DNA of 64,000 bases from NCBI GenBank assembly GCA_016124935.1, contig WGMS01000012.1:62001-126000 (forward strand), given 5' to 3'. The DNA comes from a bacterium (GTDB taxonomy: Bacteria; Cyanobacteriota; Vampirovibrionia; Obscuribacterales; Obscuribacteraceae). Made by a program: the position numbers and the translations under genes. The notes beneath the pieces were generated by a model, which had not been told where the DNA came from, ran no database searches, and saw only the letters and a list, made by a program, of their open reading frames with translations. This document shows, one piece after another, positions 41,162-49,233 of the stretch. Each line of letters opens with the position of its first letter. Position 1 is the stretch's first letter.

Positions 41162-42895
41162 ATGAGCTCCAGTGCGGGATTAGCCCAGCTACAATCAATT
41201 GACTATTTAATAATCTTCATCTATTTCGCTTTCGTCATAGGTGTCGGTTATCGCTTGAAAAAGCACATGGTCACAGCCGGCGACTTTCTCCTTGCCGGTA
41301 AGCGCATCCCTACCTGGGCTTGTGGTATCGCTTTTATGGCAGCCAATCTTGGCGCTATAGAGATAATGGGCATGGCCGGTATGGCTTCCCAGTATGGAAT
41401 GGTCACAGCCCATTTCTACTGGTTGGGAGCGATACCGGCCATGGTGTTTCTCTCTCTTTTGATGATGCCGATTTACTACGGCTCCGGGGTGCGCTCGGTG
41501 CCGGAGTATCTACAGAAGCGCTTCAACGAGCATACCAGGGCTTTTAACGCTATCTCTTTTGCGGTCATGACCATTCTCATGTCCGGTATCAATCTCTATG
41601 CCATGGCCAGGGTGCTGAATCTGCTTTTCTCCTGGGACATGAATTTCTCCATCTTTCTGGCGGCCATTGTCGTGATGGCTTATACCTGCTTGGGTGGACT
41701 GACCTCTTCTATCTATAACGAGGTTATTCAGTTCTTCCTTATCGTGGCAGGTATCCTGCCTATAACCTTTCTCGGGATTGCCCACTTCGGTATTGTCGAT
41801 TTCACCAAACCGCCTTTTATAATCGCCGATCGCCTCACTATGGAGTTTTCAAATCCTCATATGGCGCATATGTGGATTCAGATGGGGGCTCCGACCAACG
41901 CCCTGGGGGTAGACTGGATAGGGCTCGCCGCCGGGCTCTTCTTTGTCCTTTCTTTCGGCTACTGGTGTACAGATTTTCTCGTCATTCAAAGAGCGATGGC
42001 GGCAAAGGACATGCGAGCCTCCCAAAGGGCACCTTTAATCGCCGCATTTCCAAAGATATTCTTTCCGCTTATAACCGTTCTTCCCGGACTTATTGCCGTG
42101 GCCGTCTTCTCCGGTGATAGATACGCCGGGGTCAACGTTCCTAACGATATGATGTTGCCGATGCTGATGGCTCTATGGTATCCCAGCGGTGTGCTCGGTC
42201 TGGGCCTGACTGCCTTGATGGCGAGCTTCATGTCGGGCATGGCTGCCAACGTCACCGCTTTCAACACTGTCTGGACCTATGATATCTATCAGAGCTACAT
42301 AGCCGCCGGCCGCTCCGACCGTCACTATCTGTGGATGGGGCGTGCCGCCACCGTCTCCGGCATACTGCTGAGTGTGGGAGCCGCCTATCTGGTCATGAAT
42401 TTCACCAGCATCATGGAATACATGCAGATGGTCTTCTCCTTTTTCAATGCGCCTCTCTTTGCCACTTTCTTCCTGGGCATGTTCTGGGCGAGAACCAGTC
42501 CGAAGGGGGCTTTCATCGGGCTGGTATGCGGCACAACGGCAGCGGTTCTACACTACTTCTTCTCTGAGGTGGTCAAAGTCTCGCCGGAGTTTTTGCCACC
42601 GTATTTAGCACCGCTTGCTCCCCTTGTAACCGCGCTCAAACCTTATCTCTCTTACCGTACTGTGATGGCGGGCAATTTCTGGCGTGCCGTTTTCGCTTTT
42701 CTGGCCTGTTTCTTTATTACTGTGCTTGTCTCTCTGGTGACGAAGCCGAAGCCGAAAGAGGCGCTTGCCGGGCTGACCTGGTCTACCCGGGTAAGATATG
42801 AAAAGGACGAGAACGAAAGATGGTTCTCGAACCCTTATGTAATCTCGATAGTCCTCTTTGTTTTGATAATCCTTCTAAATCTCTCTTTTGTCTGA
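41162..42895 (+). CDS. Sodium:solute symporter, SSS/SLC5 family
   Basis: 577 residues with about 14 hydrophobic helices. The N-terminal segment AGDFLLAGKRIPTWACGIAFMAANLGA and the later LGGLTSSIYNEVIQFFLIV are hallmark SSS motifs around the Na2 site, placing it near the vSGLT sugar branch. It imports a solute (sugar, myo-inositol or carboxylate) with Na+. The substrate is undetermined. It starts 9 bases after ssb and is followed 10 bases later by a small membrane protein, an unusual pairing with a replication gene. Confidence 0.94.
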   Translation: MSSSAGLAQLQSIDYLIIFIYFAFVIGVGYRLKKHMVTAGDFLLAGKRIPTWACGIAFMAANLGAIEIMGMAGMASQYGMVTAHFYWLGAIPAMVFLSLLMMPIYYGSGVRSVPEYLQKRFNEHTRAFNAISFAVMTILMSGINLYAMARVLNLLFSWDMNFSIFLAAIVVMAYTCLGGLTSSIYNEVIQFFLIVAGILPITFLGIAHFGIVDFTKPPFIIADRLTMEFSNPHMAHMWIQMGAPTNALGVDWIGLAAGLFFVLSFGYWCTDFLVIQRAMAAKDMRASQRAPLIAAFPKIFFPLITVLPGLIAVAVFSGDRYAGVNVPNDMMLPMLMALWYPSGVLGLGLTALMASFMSGMAANVTAFNTVWTYDIYQSYIAAGRSDRHYLWMGRAATVSGILLSVGAAYLVMNFTSIMEYMQMVFSFFNAPLFATFFLGMFWARTSPKGAFIGLVCGTTAAVLHYFFSEVVKVSPEFLPPYLAPLAPLVTALKPYLSYRTVMAGNFWRAVFAFLACFFITVLVSLVTKPKPKEALAGLTWSTRVRYEKDENERWFSNPYVISIVLFVLIILLNLSFV

Positions 42896-42905
42896 TTCTC
42901 TGCCC

Positions 42906-43268
42906 ATGATCGATATTGCCAAACCGCTTTCTATTCTCTTTCTCCTTCTCGGGGCGCTTCTCTTTTTCTATGGGATGTTCTTCACCCAGTTCGTCGAATT
43001 TCCTATTCCAGGCGGCAAAGTGCCTCTGAAACTGAACCAGCCCGTGGGGCTATTTATGTTCCTTTTCGGGATGGTTGCCTGGTTCTTCTCCCGTTATGTC
43101 TATCTGAAAACCTTCGAAGACGGCTATAACCAGAGACGAGTCGAACTCGGTCTTGCCGATGATGAAGACGAGGACGAGGACGAAGACGAAGATGAAGATG
43201 AAGATGAAGATGAAGATGAAGATGAAGATGAGTCGAAATCAGCAAAGCACTCCGAAGAATCCAACTAG
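42906..43268 (+). CDS. Small membrane protein with poly(Asp-Glu) tail
   Basis: 120 residues from ATG 42906; TTG 42888, overlapping the symporter stop, is the alternative. Two hydrophobic helices (about 7-28 and 45-65) are followed by a short charged helix and a long alternating Asp-Glu tract (about 86-109) coded by a hexanucleotide repeat. The tail is probably cytoplasmic or periplasmic and strongly ion-binding. It is tightly linked to the symporter and might be an accessory factor. No family is recognised. Confidence 0.7.
   Translation: MIDIAKPLSILFLLLGALLFFYGMFFTQFVEFPIPGGKVPLKLNQPVGLFMFLFGMVAWFFSRYVYLKTFEDGYNQRRVELGLADDEDEDEDEDEDEDEDEDEDEDEDESKSAKHSEESN
43162..43232 (+). repeat. Hexanucleotide tandem repeat coding (Asp-Glu)n
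   Basis: Six perfect GATGAA units (43191-43226) and a GATGAG variant, preceded by five degenerate GAYGAR units from 43162. The repeat encodes the acidic tail of the small membrane protein. The purity gradient (degenerate 5', pure 3') suggests recent expansion at the 3' end. Confidence 0.9.
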
Positions 43269-43486
43269 TTGTGGACTCAGTCTTTCAGCGAGCTTTCTAA
43301 AGAAGGGGATGTCAAGCGTCTCTTTCCGTAGATATTACGTGGATTAAGATTAGAAGTCAGGCTCTGTCCTTTACTTTTCTATATACAACATGCTTTTATA
43401 TTAACGATCGTAACGGCTCTTATCTAATCGAGTGCCTGCTTCCCTTTTCGGTATCCGGTTCCATCCGCTCCCTCTGCTCCAACATC

Positions 43487-44110
43487 ATGACTTTAAAAGG
43501 TCTCATTCTAGGAATATTCAGCGCATTTGCCTTCATCGGTCTCTACTTTTTAGCGGTGACCAGAATGTCTGCCGACAATGTTTTCCAGTTCGAAGAGATG
43601 CTGGGGCTTTTCTTCCTTACCCTTATTGCGGTGGGCGGATTCCTGATTATCTATGTCAAGTGCGCCGGCGAAGTTGCTTTCAATATCATGGAGAAAATTG
43701 CCGACTCTTATAACGCCGGGGGAAACACCAGAGCTGCCCGGCGATGGTACCAGCGCTGTATTCGTTTAGATGACCAGTTATTGAGCAACACGGCAAGCCG
43801 TGTAATGGTAATGGGCAAGCTTTCCAAGATCTACGATCATGACGGTCATCCAGAACTTGTGCATCAGCTCGAATTGCGCAAAGAAAGGGTATTGCGTTGC
43901 AGGCGCGTCAGGCACGGAAAGCGGACCGTTCTTAAAAACACCGTCGAGTCGAGCTGGCTCTATCGCTATATATTTGTGCTGCTCTTCGGCATCGCTGCCA
44001 TCGTATACAGTATCAATAGCTCGGTTCAGACCGCGTCCATGATTTTTCTGGTAGGCATAGCTTTAAACGGTTACTGGCTGCACGGCTCTCGGGACGACGC
44101 CGTCTCTTGA
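43487..44110 (+). CDS. Membrane protein with four helices and a central TPR-like segment
   Basis: 207 residues. Helix pairs at about 2-24/35-57 and 157-177/180-198 flank a soluble middle with a TPR-like helix pair (IADSYNAGGNTRAARRWYQRCI) and a basic stretch (RKERVLRCRRVRHGKR). No known family. Its last 40 bases overlap the 3' end of the convergent yqeK gene. It is preceded by 218 bases without a gene or a convincing promoter. Confidence 0.7.
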   Translation: MTLKGLILGIFSAFAFIGLYFLAVTRMSADNVFQFEEMLGLFFLTLIAVGGFLIIYVKCAGEVAFNIMEKIADSYNAGGNTRAARRWYQRCIRLDDQLLSNTASRVMVMGKLSKIYDHDGHPELVHQLELRKERVLRCRRVRHGKRTVLKNTVESSWLYRYIFVLLFGIAAIVYSINSSVQTASMIFLVGIALNGYWLHGSRDDAVS

Positions 44111-44802
44111 TTTTTGACCGCCTCGAGAAAGTGATTGCGTACATCCACCGCTTTGGGATGAATCGCTTTGCCTTTCTCCAGCAGATGGGCGATGACCAGA
44201 TCCGAGGCTTTCAGTATAGCCCCGTCTAGATCGAGGTTCGAATTCATCTCCATCTCCATCTCCGGCGCTTTTTCGCCCCTGTCCCCTCTGGTAAGGGCGT
44301 TCCAGATAGGTCCGGTCAGGGCTTCCGGCCTGGATGCTTCTAAGATGTCCGCTAGATATACTACTTTTGAGATCCGGGTCATGGTGGTTGCACCCAGGGT
44401 GTGCTCGCTTATACCACTCAGCACATCATGGTTTGTGATTCCGAATTGTTCCTGCACCACATAAGATGCCACCGGACCATGCAGTATGTGACCGTTGCGC
44501 TCGTCCATGTCGCTCAATTCCATGCCGTAGGCGCGTGCCATGGTTATGAGCTCCGCCGCTTTGATCTCTTTGCACGAGTCATGCAGCCAGCAGGCTAGAA
44601 GCACCGGCAATTCATCCACGCGGCAAGCATTTGCCAGGCGCTTGCCCACGTCGGCGACGCCTTTTATGTGTTTGTAGCGCTTGGCGGAGACACGAGAGCG
44701 GACCCACTTTTTGATCTTGTCCAGCTCGAGATCGGCTGGAATGCCGTCGATTTGAGTAAGGCCGGCAAAGGAATCTGGTTTTGAGCTCTTGCTTTTGCTC
44801 AC
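44071..44802 (-). CDS. yqeK: HD-domain symmetrical Ap4A hydrolase, YqeK family
   Basis: 243 residues. The HD metal site is seen as His in KRYKHIKGVA, His-Asp in CWLHDSCKE, His in HILHGPVAS, His in SEHTLGA and Asp in VYLADILEASRP. YqeK splits diadenosine tetraphosphate into two ADP. The C-terminal extension (about 190-243) is less conserved. ATGA overlap with nadD gives the common nadD-yqeK order. The 3' end overlaps the opposite membrane-protein gene by 40 bases. Confidence 0.93.
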   Translation of the reverse strand: MSKSKSSKPDSFAGLTQIDGIPADLELDKIKKWVRSRVSAKRYKHIKGVADVGKRLANACRVDELPVLLACWLHDSCKEIKAAELITMARAYGMELSDMDERNGHILHGPVASYVVQEQFGITNHDVLSGISEHTLGATTMTRISKVVYLADILEASRPEALTGPIWNALTRGDRGEKAPEMEMEMNSNLDLDGAILKASDLVIAHLLEKGKAIHPKAVDVRNHFLEAVKNQETASSREPCSQ

Positions 44803-45503
44803 GTTTTCAACTTCTCTTTGAAATAGCCGTGCTTCAAAATCAGATCATTGACCGCGTGGGGCACCATATATAATATCGACTTGTTCTGGCTGAGGCGTTC
44901 GCGGATTTTTGAGCCGGAGATAGCAATCCCGGGGAAATCAATGATTTCGATTCTGACATCCGGAAATTCTTCTTTTAGTTTATCCGGCTCTTCTCCGATT
45001 CGAACCAGCGATCCATCCGTGTTCTCTATATATCTCAGCCTGGGGACCACTAGAATGCGACAGGATTTGAGGAGCTTGTCCACTTCGTACCAGTCTTTGA
45101 GTTGACTTAGATTGTCGCCACCGATAATCAGATTGATATTGGTCCCATCACCATATATGGAGCCCAGGGCGTTTATCGTGTCATAAGTGTAAGATGGTCC
45201 CTGGCGCTCGAGCTCGATGGATGACGCCTCGAAGCAGGGATTGTCCGCCACTGCCGCCTTGACCAGTTCGTGCCGGGCGCGACCGTCCAGCAGTTCGTCT
45301 TCACGGTGGGGCGGGGAAGGGCTGGTCACGAAGATGACCTTATCCAGCTTCAATTGATCCCTTGCACATTCGGCAATAAGAAGATGCCCCAGGTGAACTG
45401 GGTTGAAAGTTCCACAAAATACGCCGATTTCCAATTGCGTTGCTTCCTCTGTTTCTTTGATTTTAGCTGGTGCCGGCTTCCATAACTTTTGGAAGCTTCT
45501 CAT
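44799..45503 (-). CDS. nadD: Nicotinate-nucleotide adenylyltransferase
   Basis: 234 residues. After an N-terminal extension of about 25 residues, the nucleotidyltransferase motif IGVFCGTFNPVHLGHL (GGTFDPxHxGH family) appears. PSPPHREDEL, IIGGDNLSQLKDWYEVDKLL and the C-terminal ISGSKIRERL are NadD signatures. It adenylates nicotinate mononucleotide in NAD synthesis. The start is 1 base from the alr stop and the end overlaps yqeK by four bases. Confidence 0.95.
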   Translation of the reverse strand: MRSFQKLWKPAPAKIKETEEATQLEIGVFCGTFNPVHLGHLLIAECARDQLKLDKVIFVTSPSPPHREDELLDGRARHELVKAAVADNPCFEASSIELERQGPSYTYDTINALGSIYGDGTNINLIIGGDNLSQLKDWYEVDKLLKSCRILVVPRLRYIENTDGSLVRIGEEPDKLKEEFPDVRIEIIDFPGIAISGSKIRERLSQNKSILYMVPHAVNDLILKHGYFKEKLKT

Positions 45504-45504
45504 T

Positions 45505-46659
45505 TTATTTCGCTCCCCGGAAATAAATTCGAGGCAGCCGGACGCGCAACCGGCAGGCCAGCTCGTAGGTGATGGTGTCCAGTTTTTGAGCCCAGCCGGC
45601 TAGAGCAAGCGGTGATTCGGCGGATCTTTCGTCAGTGCCTATCAAGGTTATGACGTCGCCTTCCCGGGCTTCCGGTAGATCGGTTATGTCGAAGAGCATT
45701 TGATCCATCGATATAATTCCGGCCTGGGGAATTTTTTTGCCCATCAGAAAGCCATATATATTGTTGGAGAGTTTGCGCGAGACACCGTCGGCATAGCCTA
45801 TGGGAATCGAGGCCAGGCGAGAGTCTCTGCTTGCGGTCCAGGTCCAGTTATAGCCCGCGCTTTCGCCTTCCGGGACTTCGACTATGCTCATTATCCTGCC
45901 CCGGACGGATAAAGCCGGATGCAGGTCAAGCGACGCCCCCCGGGGCCTCAGTCCGTAGAGAAAAATGCCGATTCGGACCAGATCGTGGTGGGTGTAAGAG
46001 AATTTTTCTGCTGCTTCGGAGGAGGCTATATGGCAGGGCAGGTGGATACTTTTTTCTTTTAAGACTTTTATCGCATCCATGAATCGTTTATGTTGGAAGT
46101 CAACAGCCTCTTCGTCGGAAGCCTTCGCCAGATGGGAGAAAACACTGACAGGTTCTAAGTTCGGCGAGTCCATTGCCCGCTCCAGGGCTTCGCAAAAGCG
46201 CTCTGGTGCCAGTCCCAGGCGATGCATCCCGGTGTCCACTTTGAGATGAATACGAGCCCGGCGAGCACTTTTCCGGGCGTGTTTCTCCACCGCGTCGAGT
46301 TGTTCTATGCTGGTCACGGTCAGATCGAGATTGTGATCCAGGGCATCGTCCACCGCCCAGAACGGAGCCGGACCTAGAATTAAGATGGGAGTGTTTTGAC
46401 CCCCGTCTCTCAGATCGATGCCTTCATCCACCGAAGCGACAGCAAGCCAGGAAGCGCCCTTGGCGACCAGGATTTCAGAGACTCTTCTTGCCCCGTGACC
46501 ATAGGCGTCACTCTTTACCACCGCCATGATTCCGCTTCGCGGGATTTCGCCGAGCCAGGACTTGATTATGCCGATGTTTTTCTCGATAGCATCGAGGTCT
46601 ATTTCTACCCAGGCGTCTCTCAAAAGGGATGATTGAGATTGTTGTCTTGATGAAACCAT
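45505..46659 (-). CDS. alr: Alanine racemase
   Basis: 384 residues. PLP Lys49 in MAVVKSDAYGHGA, LKVDTGMHRLGL in the barrel, and the C-terminal-domain segment GYNWTWTASRDSRLASIPIGYADGVSR-type region with the Tyr of the second base. A DQMLFDITD Met-Asp segment completes the fold. It makes D-alanine for peptidoglycan. First gene of alr-nadD-yqeK. It is divergent from HU across 217 bases. The N-terminus (VSSRQQSQSS) is slightly long. Confidence 0.96.
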   Translation of the reverse strand: MVSSRQQSQSSLLRDAWVEIDLDAIEKNIGIIKSWLGEIPRSGIMAVVKSDAYGHGARRVSEILVAKGASWLAVASVDEGIDLRDGGQNTPILILGPAPFWAVDDALDHNLDLTVTSIEQLDAVEKHARKSARRARIHLKVDTGMHRLGLAPERFCEALERAMDSPNLEPVSVFSHLAKASDEEAVDFQHKRFMDAIKVLKEKSIHLPCHIASSEAAEKFSYTHHDLVRIGIFLYGLRPRGASLDLHPALSVRGRIMSIVEVPEGESAGYNWTWTASRDSRLASIPIGYADGVSRKLSNNIYGFLMGKKIPQAGIISMDQMLFDITDLPEAREGDVITLIGTDERSAESPLALAGWAQKLDTITYELACRLRVRLPRIYFRGAK

Positions 46660-46876
46660 TACTATTTTTTTGTTATAAACCGTGATGCTGTGGGGTTTAA
46701 AAGGGAAACTTTATGCTAGCATTGCACTCAGTTCGGTTTCTCCCCGGTCTTCTGACCTTACGAGATCGATTTCGATAATTCGAAAAACCTTTATTGAAAT
46801 CATATCCGACTGAGGAAACACATTGGAATCCCGGTATCACTTTCGTTTTGCAATCTATAAAAGGGGTGTATGAGCC

Positions 46877-47158
46877 TTGAATAAAGCTGAATTGGTCGAT
46901 ATCGTCGCAGCCGATGCAGGAACCACCAAAAAGGATGCCGAGCAGATCATCAACAAGATGATGGAGACAATTATCAAAACCGTTTCCGGTGGAGATAAAG
47001 TCACACTGGTTGGATTTGGTACCTTTGAGGCTAGAAATAGAAAAGCCAGATTGGGTAGAAATCCTAAGACTAATGAACCGCTGAACATTCCGGCCAAGCG
47101 TGTTGCCGGATTCAAAGTGGGCAAGGAATTCAGCGAAGCAGTTAACAAGCGTAAGTAA
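46877..47158 (+). CDS. hup: HU-family nucleoid protein
   Basis: 93 residues from TTG 46877 with GGGGTG upstream. NKAELVDIVA, VTLVGFGTFEARNRKARLGRNP and IPAKRVAGFKVGKEF match the HU/IHF fold; the arm carries NEPLNIPAKR with Pro at the intercalation site. The dimer bends DNA without strong sequence preference. Standard length, with no cyanobacterial-type extension. It stands 21 bases before the Gfo/Idh gene. Confidence 0.96.
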   Translation: MNKAELVDIVAADAGTTKKDAEQIINKMMETIIKTVSGGDKVTLVGFGTFEARNRKARLGRNPKTNEPLNIPAKRVAGFKVGKEFSEAVNKRK

Positions 47159-47179
47159 CTGCAAGCGCGAGGGGGTCCG

Positions 47180-48169
47180 TTGGAGCTACCTAAGGTAGCA
47201 GTGATAGGGTGCGGTAACTGGGGCAAGAACCTGGTTCGTAACTTTGCGAATCAAGGCGCTCTCGCTGTAGTTTGCGATGCCGACACCGAAAAATTAGATC
47301 GTTTGTCGAAAGAATACTCCGGCATTCGGGTGACCGATAGCTTTGAGAGTGTTCTTTCGGACAAACTGGTCTCAGCCGTGGTGGTCGCCACTCCCAGTGA
47401 TACCCACTTCGAGCTCGCCAAGAAGTCACTGCTGCGCGGCAAGCATGTTTATGTCGAGAAGCCTCTGGCTCGCGACGTCAAGCATGCGGAGGAACTGGAC
47501 GCGCTCGCCACCGAGCGCAATCTCATCCTCATGGTGGGGCATCTTCTGCTCTACCATCCTGCGGTGAATTGCCTGAAAGATCTCATCTCCCAGGGTGAAC
47601 TGGGGGATGTTCTTTTCGTTCGCTCCGACCGGATGAACTTCAACATGTCCCGGGCTCACTGGAGTGTGCTCTGGGATCTGGCTCCCCATGATCTTTCCAT
47701 GATGAGCTATCTGCTCGACTGCGACGCCCCCGAAGTGACCAGGGTGGGCGGCTGGGATACCCAGCAGGACTCTCTGGTGGATGTCGCCTATTTAGACGTG
47801 GCTTTTCCCCACGGGGACAAAGTGACACCGGGCCAGGTTCGCAACAGCTGGATCGATCCCCAGAAGATAGTAAGACTTACTGTAAACGGCACTCTCAAAA
47901 CCGCTGTGCTCAATGACACCCAGGCAAGCGACAAGCTCCAGCTTCATTCTCTGACACCATCGGGACGAATGGTGGTCGAATATCCTTATTATCCCGATGT
48001 GGAGCCGCTTCATCTGGAATGCGAGCATTTTCTGCAATGCGTGGTGACCGGAGAAAGACCGCGTACCGACGCTAACAATGCCTATCATGTCGTCCGGGTT
48101 CTTTCGGATGTTGAAAAGAGACTTTCGGCCAGGCCCAGGGTGAATGCCGGACAGGTTCTCTCCAAATAA
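47180..48169 (+). CDS. Gfo/Idh/MocA-family oxidoreductase
   Basis: 329 residues from TTG 47180 after a GGGGG stretch. The NAD(P)-binding motif VIGCGNWGKNLVRNF (about 8-22), VVVATPSDTHFE and the catalytic YVEKPLARD Lys are classical; the C-terminal beta-sheet domain (LWDLAPHDLSMMSYLL) contains the family His. Enzymes of this type oxidise or reduce sugars, inositols or sugar nucleotides (for example WlbA). With the surface-glycan genes at the left end it may serve sugar nucleotide modification, but the substrate is unknown. Followed by the tRNA gene. Confidence 0.92.
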   Translation: MELPKVAVIGCGNWGKNLVRNFANQGALAVVCDADTEKLDRLSKEYSGIRVTDSFESVLSDKLVSAVVVATPSDTHFELAKKSLLRGKHVYVEKPLARDVKHAEELDALATERNLILMVGHLLLYHPAVNCLKDLISQGELGDVLFVRSDRMNFNMSRAHWSVLWDLAPHDLSMMSYLLDCDAPEVTRVGGWDTQQDSLVDVAYLDVAFPHGDKVTPGQVRNSWIDPQKIVRLTVNGTLKTAVLNDTQASDKLQLHSLTPSGRMVVEYPYYPDVEPLHLECEHFLQCVVTGERPRTDANNAYHVVRVLSDVEKRLSARPRVNAGQVLSK

Positions 48170-48284
48170 ATTTTAGAAGCGCTCTTAAATTTACTTTTGG
48201 TCACGTATTTTCTTTTTCGCTTCAAACCAGGTTGGAAAGAGAATATAATTGGTCTTTGCTGATTTACTGATTGAGCGATTTTTT

Positions 48285-48359
<75 letters not shown>

Positions 48360-48368
48360 TTTTATATA

Positions 48369-48400
48369 CGACCAGCCAGACTCTGGCTGGTCGTTTTTTT
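48369..48400 (+). terminator. Rho-independent terminator after tRNA-Gly
   Basis: A perfect 11-bp stem, CGACCAGCCAG (48369-48379) and CTGGCTGGTCG (48383-48393) with a 3-base loop, is followed by seven T. It ends the tRNA transcript. Confidence 0.93.
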
Positions 48401-48406
48401 CTGTGT

Positions 48407-48440
48407 CGGATAACTGTGACTAAATAACGGATAACTGAGA
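48407..48440. repeat. Pair of 13-base direct repeats
   Basis: CGGATAACTGTGA (48407) and CGGATAACTGAGA (48428) differ at one base and start 21 bases apart, two DNA turns. They lie between the tRNA terminator and the membrane protein at 48548 and may be a regulator-binding pair. Confidence 0.5.
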
Positions 48441-48547
48441 TGGGCTTCCGCTTACCTCATAATGGAGGGACAGGTAGTGATTGAGCTAGCTGGAACGGGT
48501 AAAGCTTAAATAAGGCAAGTTGTCCACAGAAGTTACCGAGGCCTCTT

Positions 48548-49078
48548 ATGAGCGAAGAAAGCAAAGAGTTAGAGGGTTCCGAAATTAAGGCCGATCACGT
48601 CGATGAAGCCGAGGAGCCGAAGGCGGAAGAAAGCAAGGAGACCACCGAGAATAAAGGTGGAGCCTCCGATGGCGTCTTCAAGCGGCGCACTCTTTTTCAG
48701 GCTTCCATGGAATCCTTCAAGTATGTAAACAGCATCTCCCAGGACGAGGCGGTTAAGGTACGGGACTCGGACCGAGCTACAAGTATCGCTCTTCTAATCA
48801 CCTCGATAGGCACAGTCGCGGCCATGCTCATAGAGCAGGCTGCCGCTCACCGAATGCCATTGCTAATCGCCTGCGACGCCCTCATCGGTGTTTCCATTCT
48901 TATATATCTGGCAAACCGCTTCGGCATCCTTACAACATTCAATCCTCGTCAGGCGCTTCTTTCCTGGCAATTGATGATGGGGGCGGCTTTTTTCGGCATA
49001 TTTCTGACCATCAATCTTGCTCTTGTTCTGGGCATGTTCGTCGTGGCAACCACTCCGGTGGATCCGACCGGCTTTTGA
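48548..49078 (+). CDS. Membrane protein with acidic N-terminal tail
   Basis: 176 residues. The first 45 residues are Glu/Lys-rich and disordered. Three or four hydrophobic helices follow (about 80-97, 101-121, 135-170). There is a conserved-looking KRRTLFQASMESFKYVNSISQDE segment before the first helix. I recognise no family. The gene lies alone between the tRNA terminator and tig; paired direct repeats occur upstream. Confidence 0.7.
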   Translation: MSEESKELEGSEIKADHVDEAEEPKAEESKETTENKGGASDGVFKRRTLFQASMESFKYVNSISQDEAVKVRDSDRATSIALLITSIGTVAAMLIEQAAAHRMPLLIACDALIGVSILIYLANRFGILTTFNPRQALLSWQLMMGAAFFGIFLTINLALVLGMFVVATTPVDPTGF

Positions 49079-49233
49079 GCGCCCAATTTCGATAATGTTC
49101 CATAGAAGGTAAAGACATTAGGCTAAAGCCGAAAATGCACCGGTGGTCGTGATAAAATCCGGTTCTGTCAGTGCGCGGGCTTATATACGGCTCACTGCTT
49201 GAATTCATGTTGTTTATGGGGCTTGAGTAGAAG

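Noticed and set aside
48520-48528. DnaA-box-like TTGTCCACA, possible origin
   Set aside because: Only one copy, one mismatch, no A/T-rich unwinding region and no dnaA/dnaN nearby.
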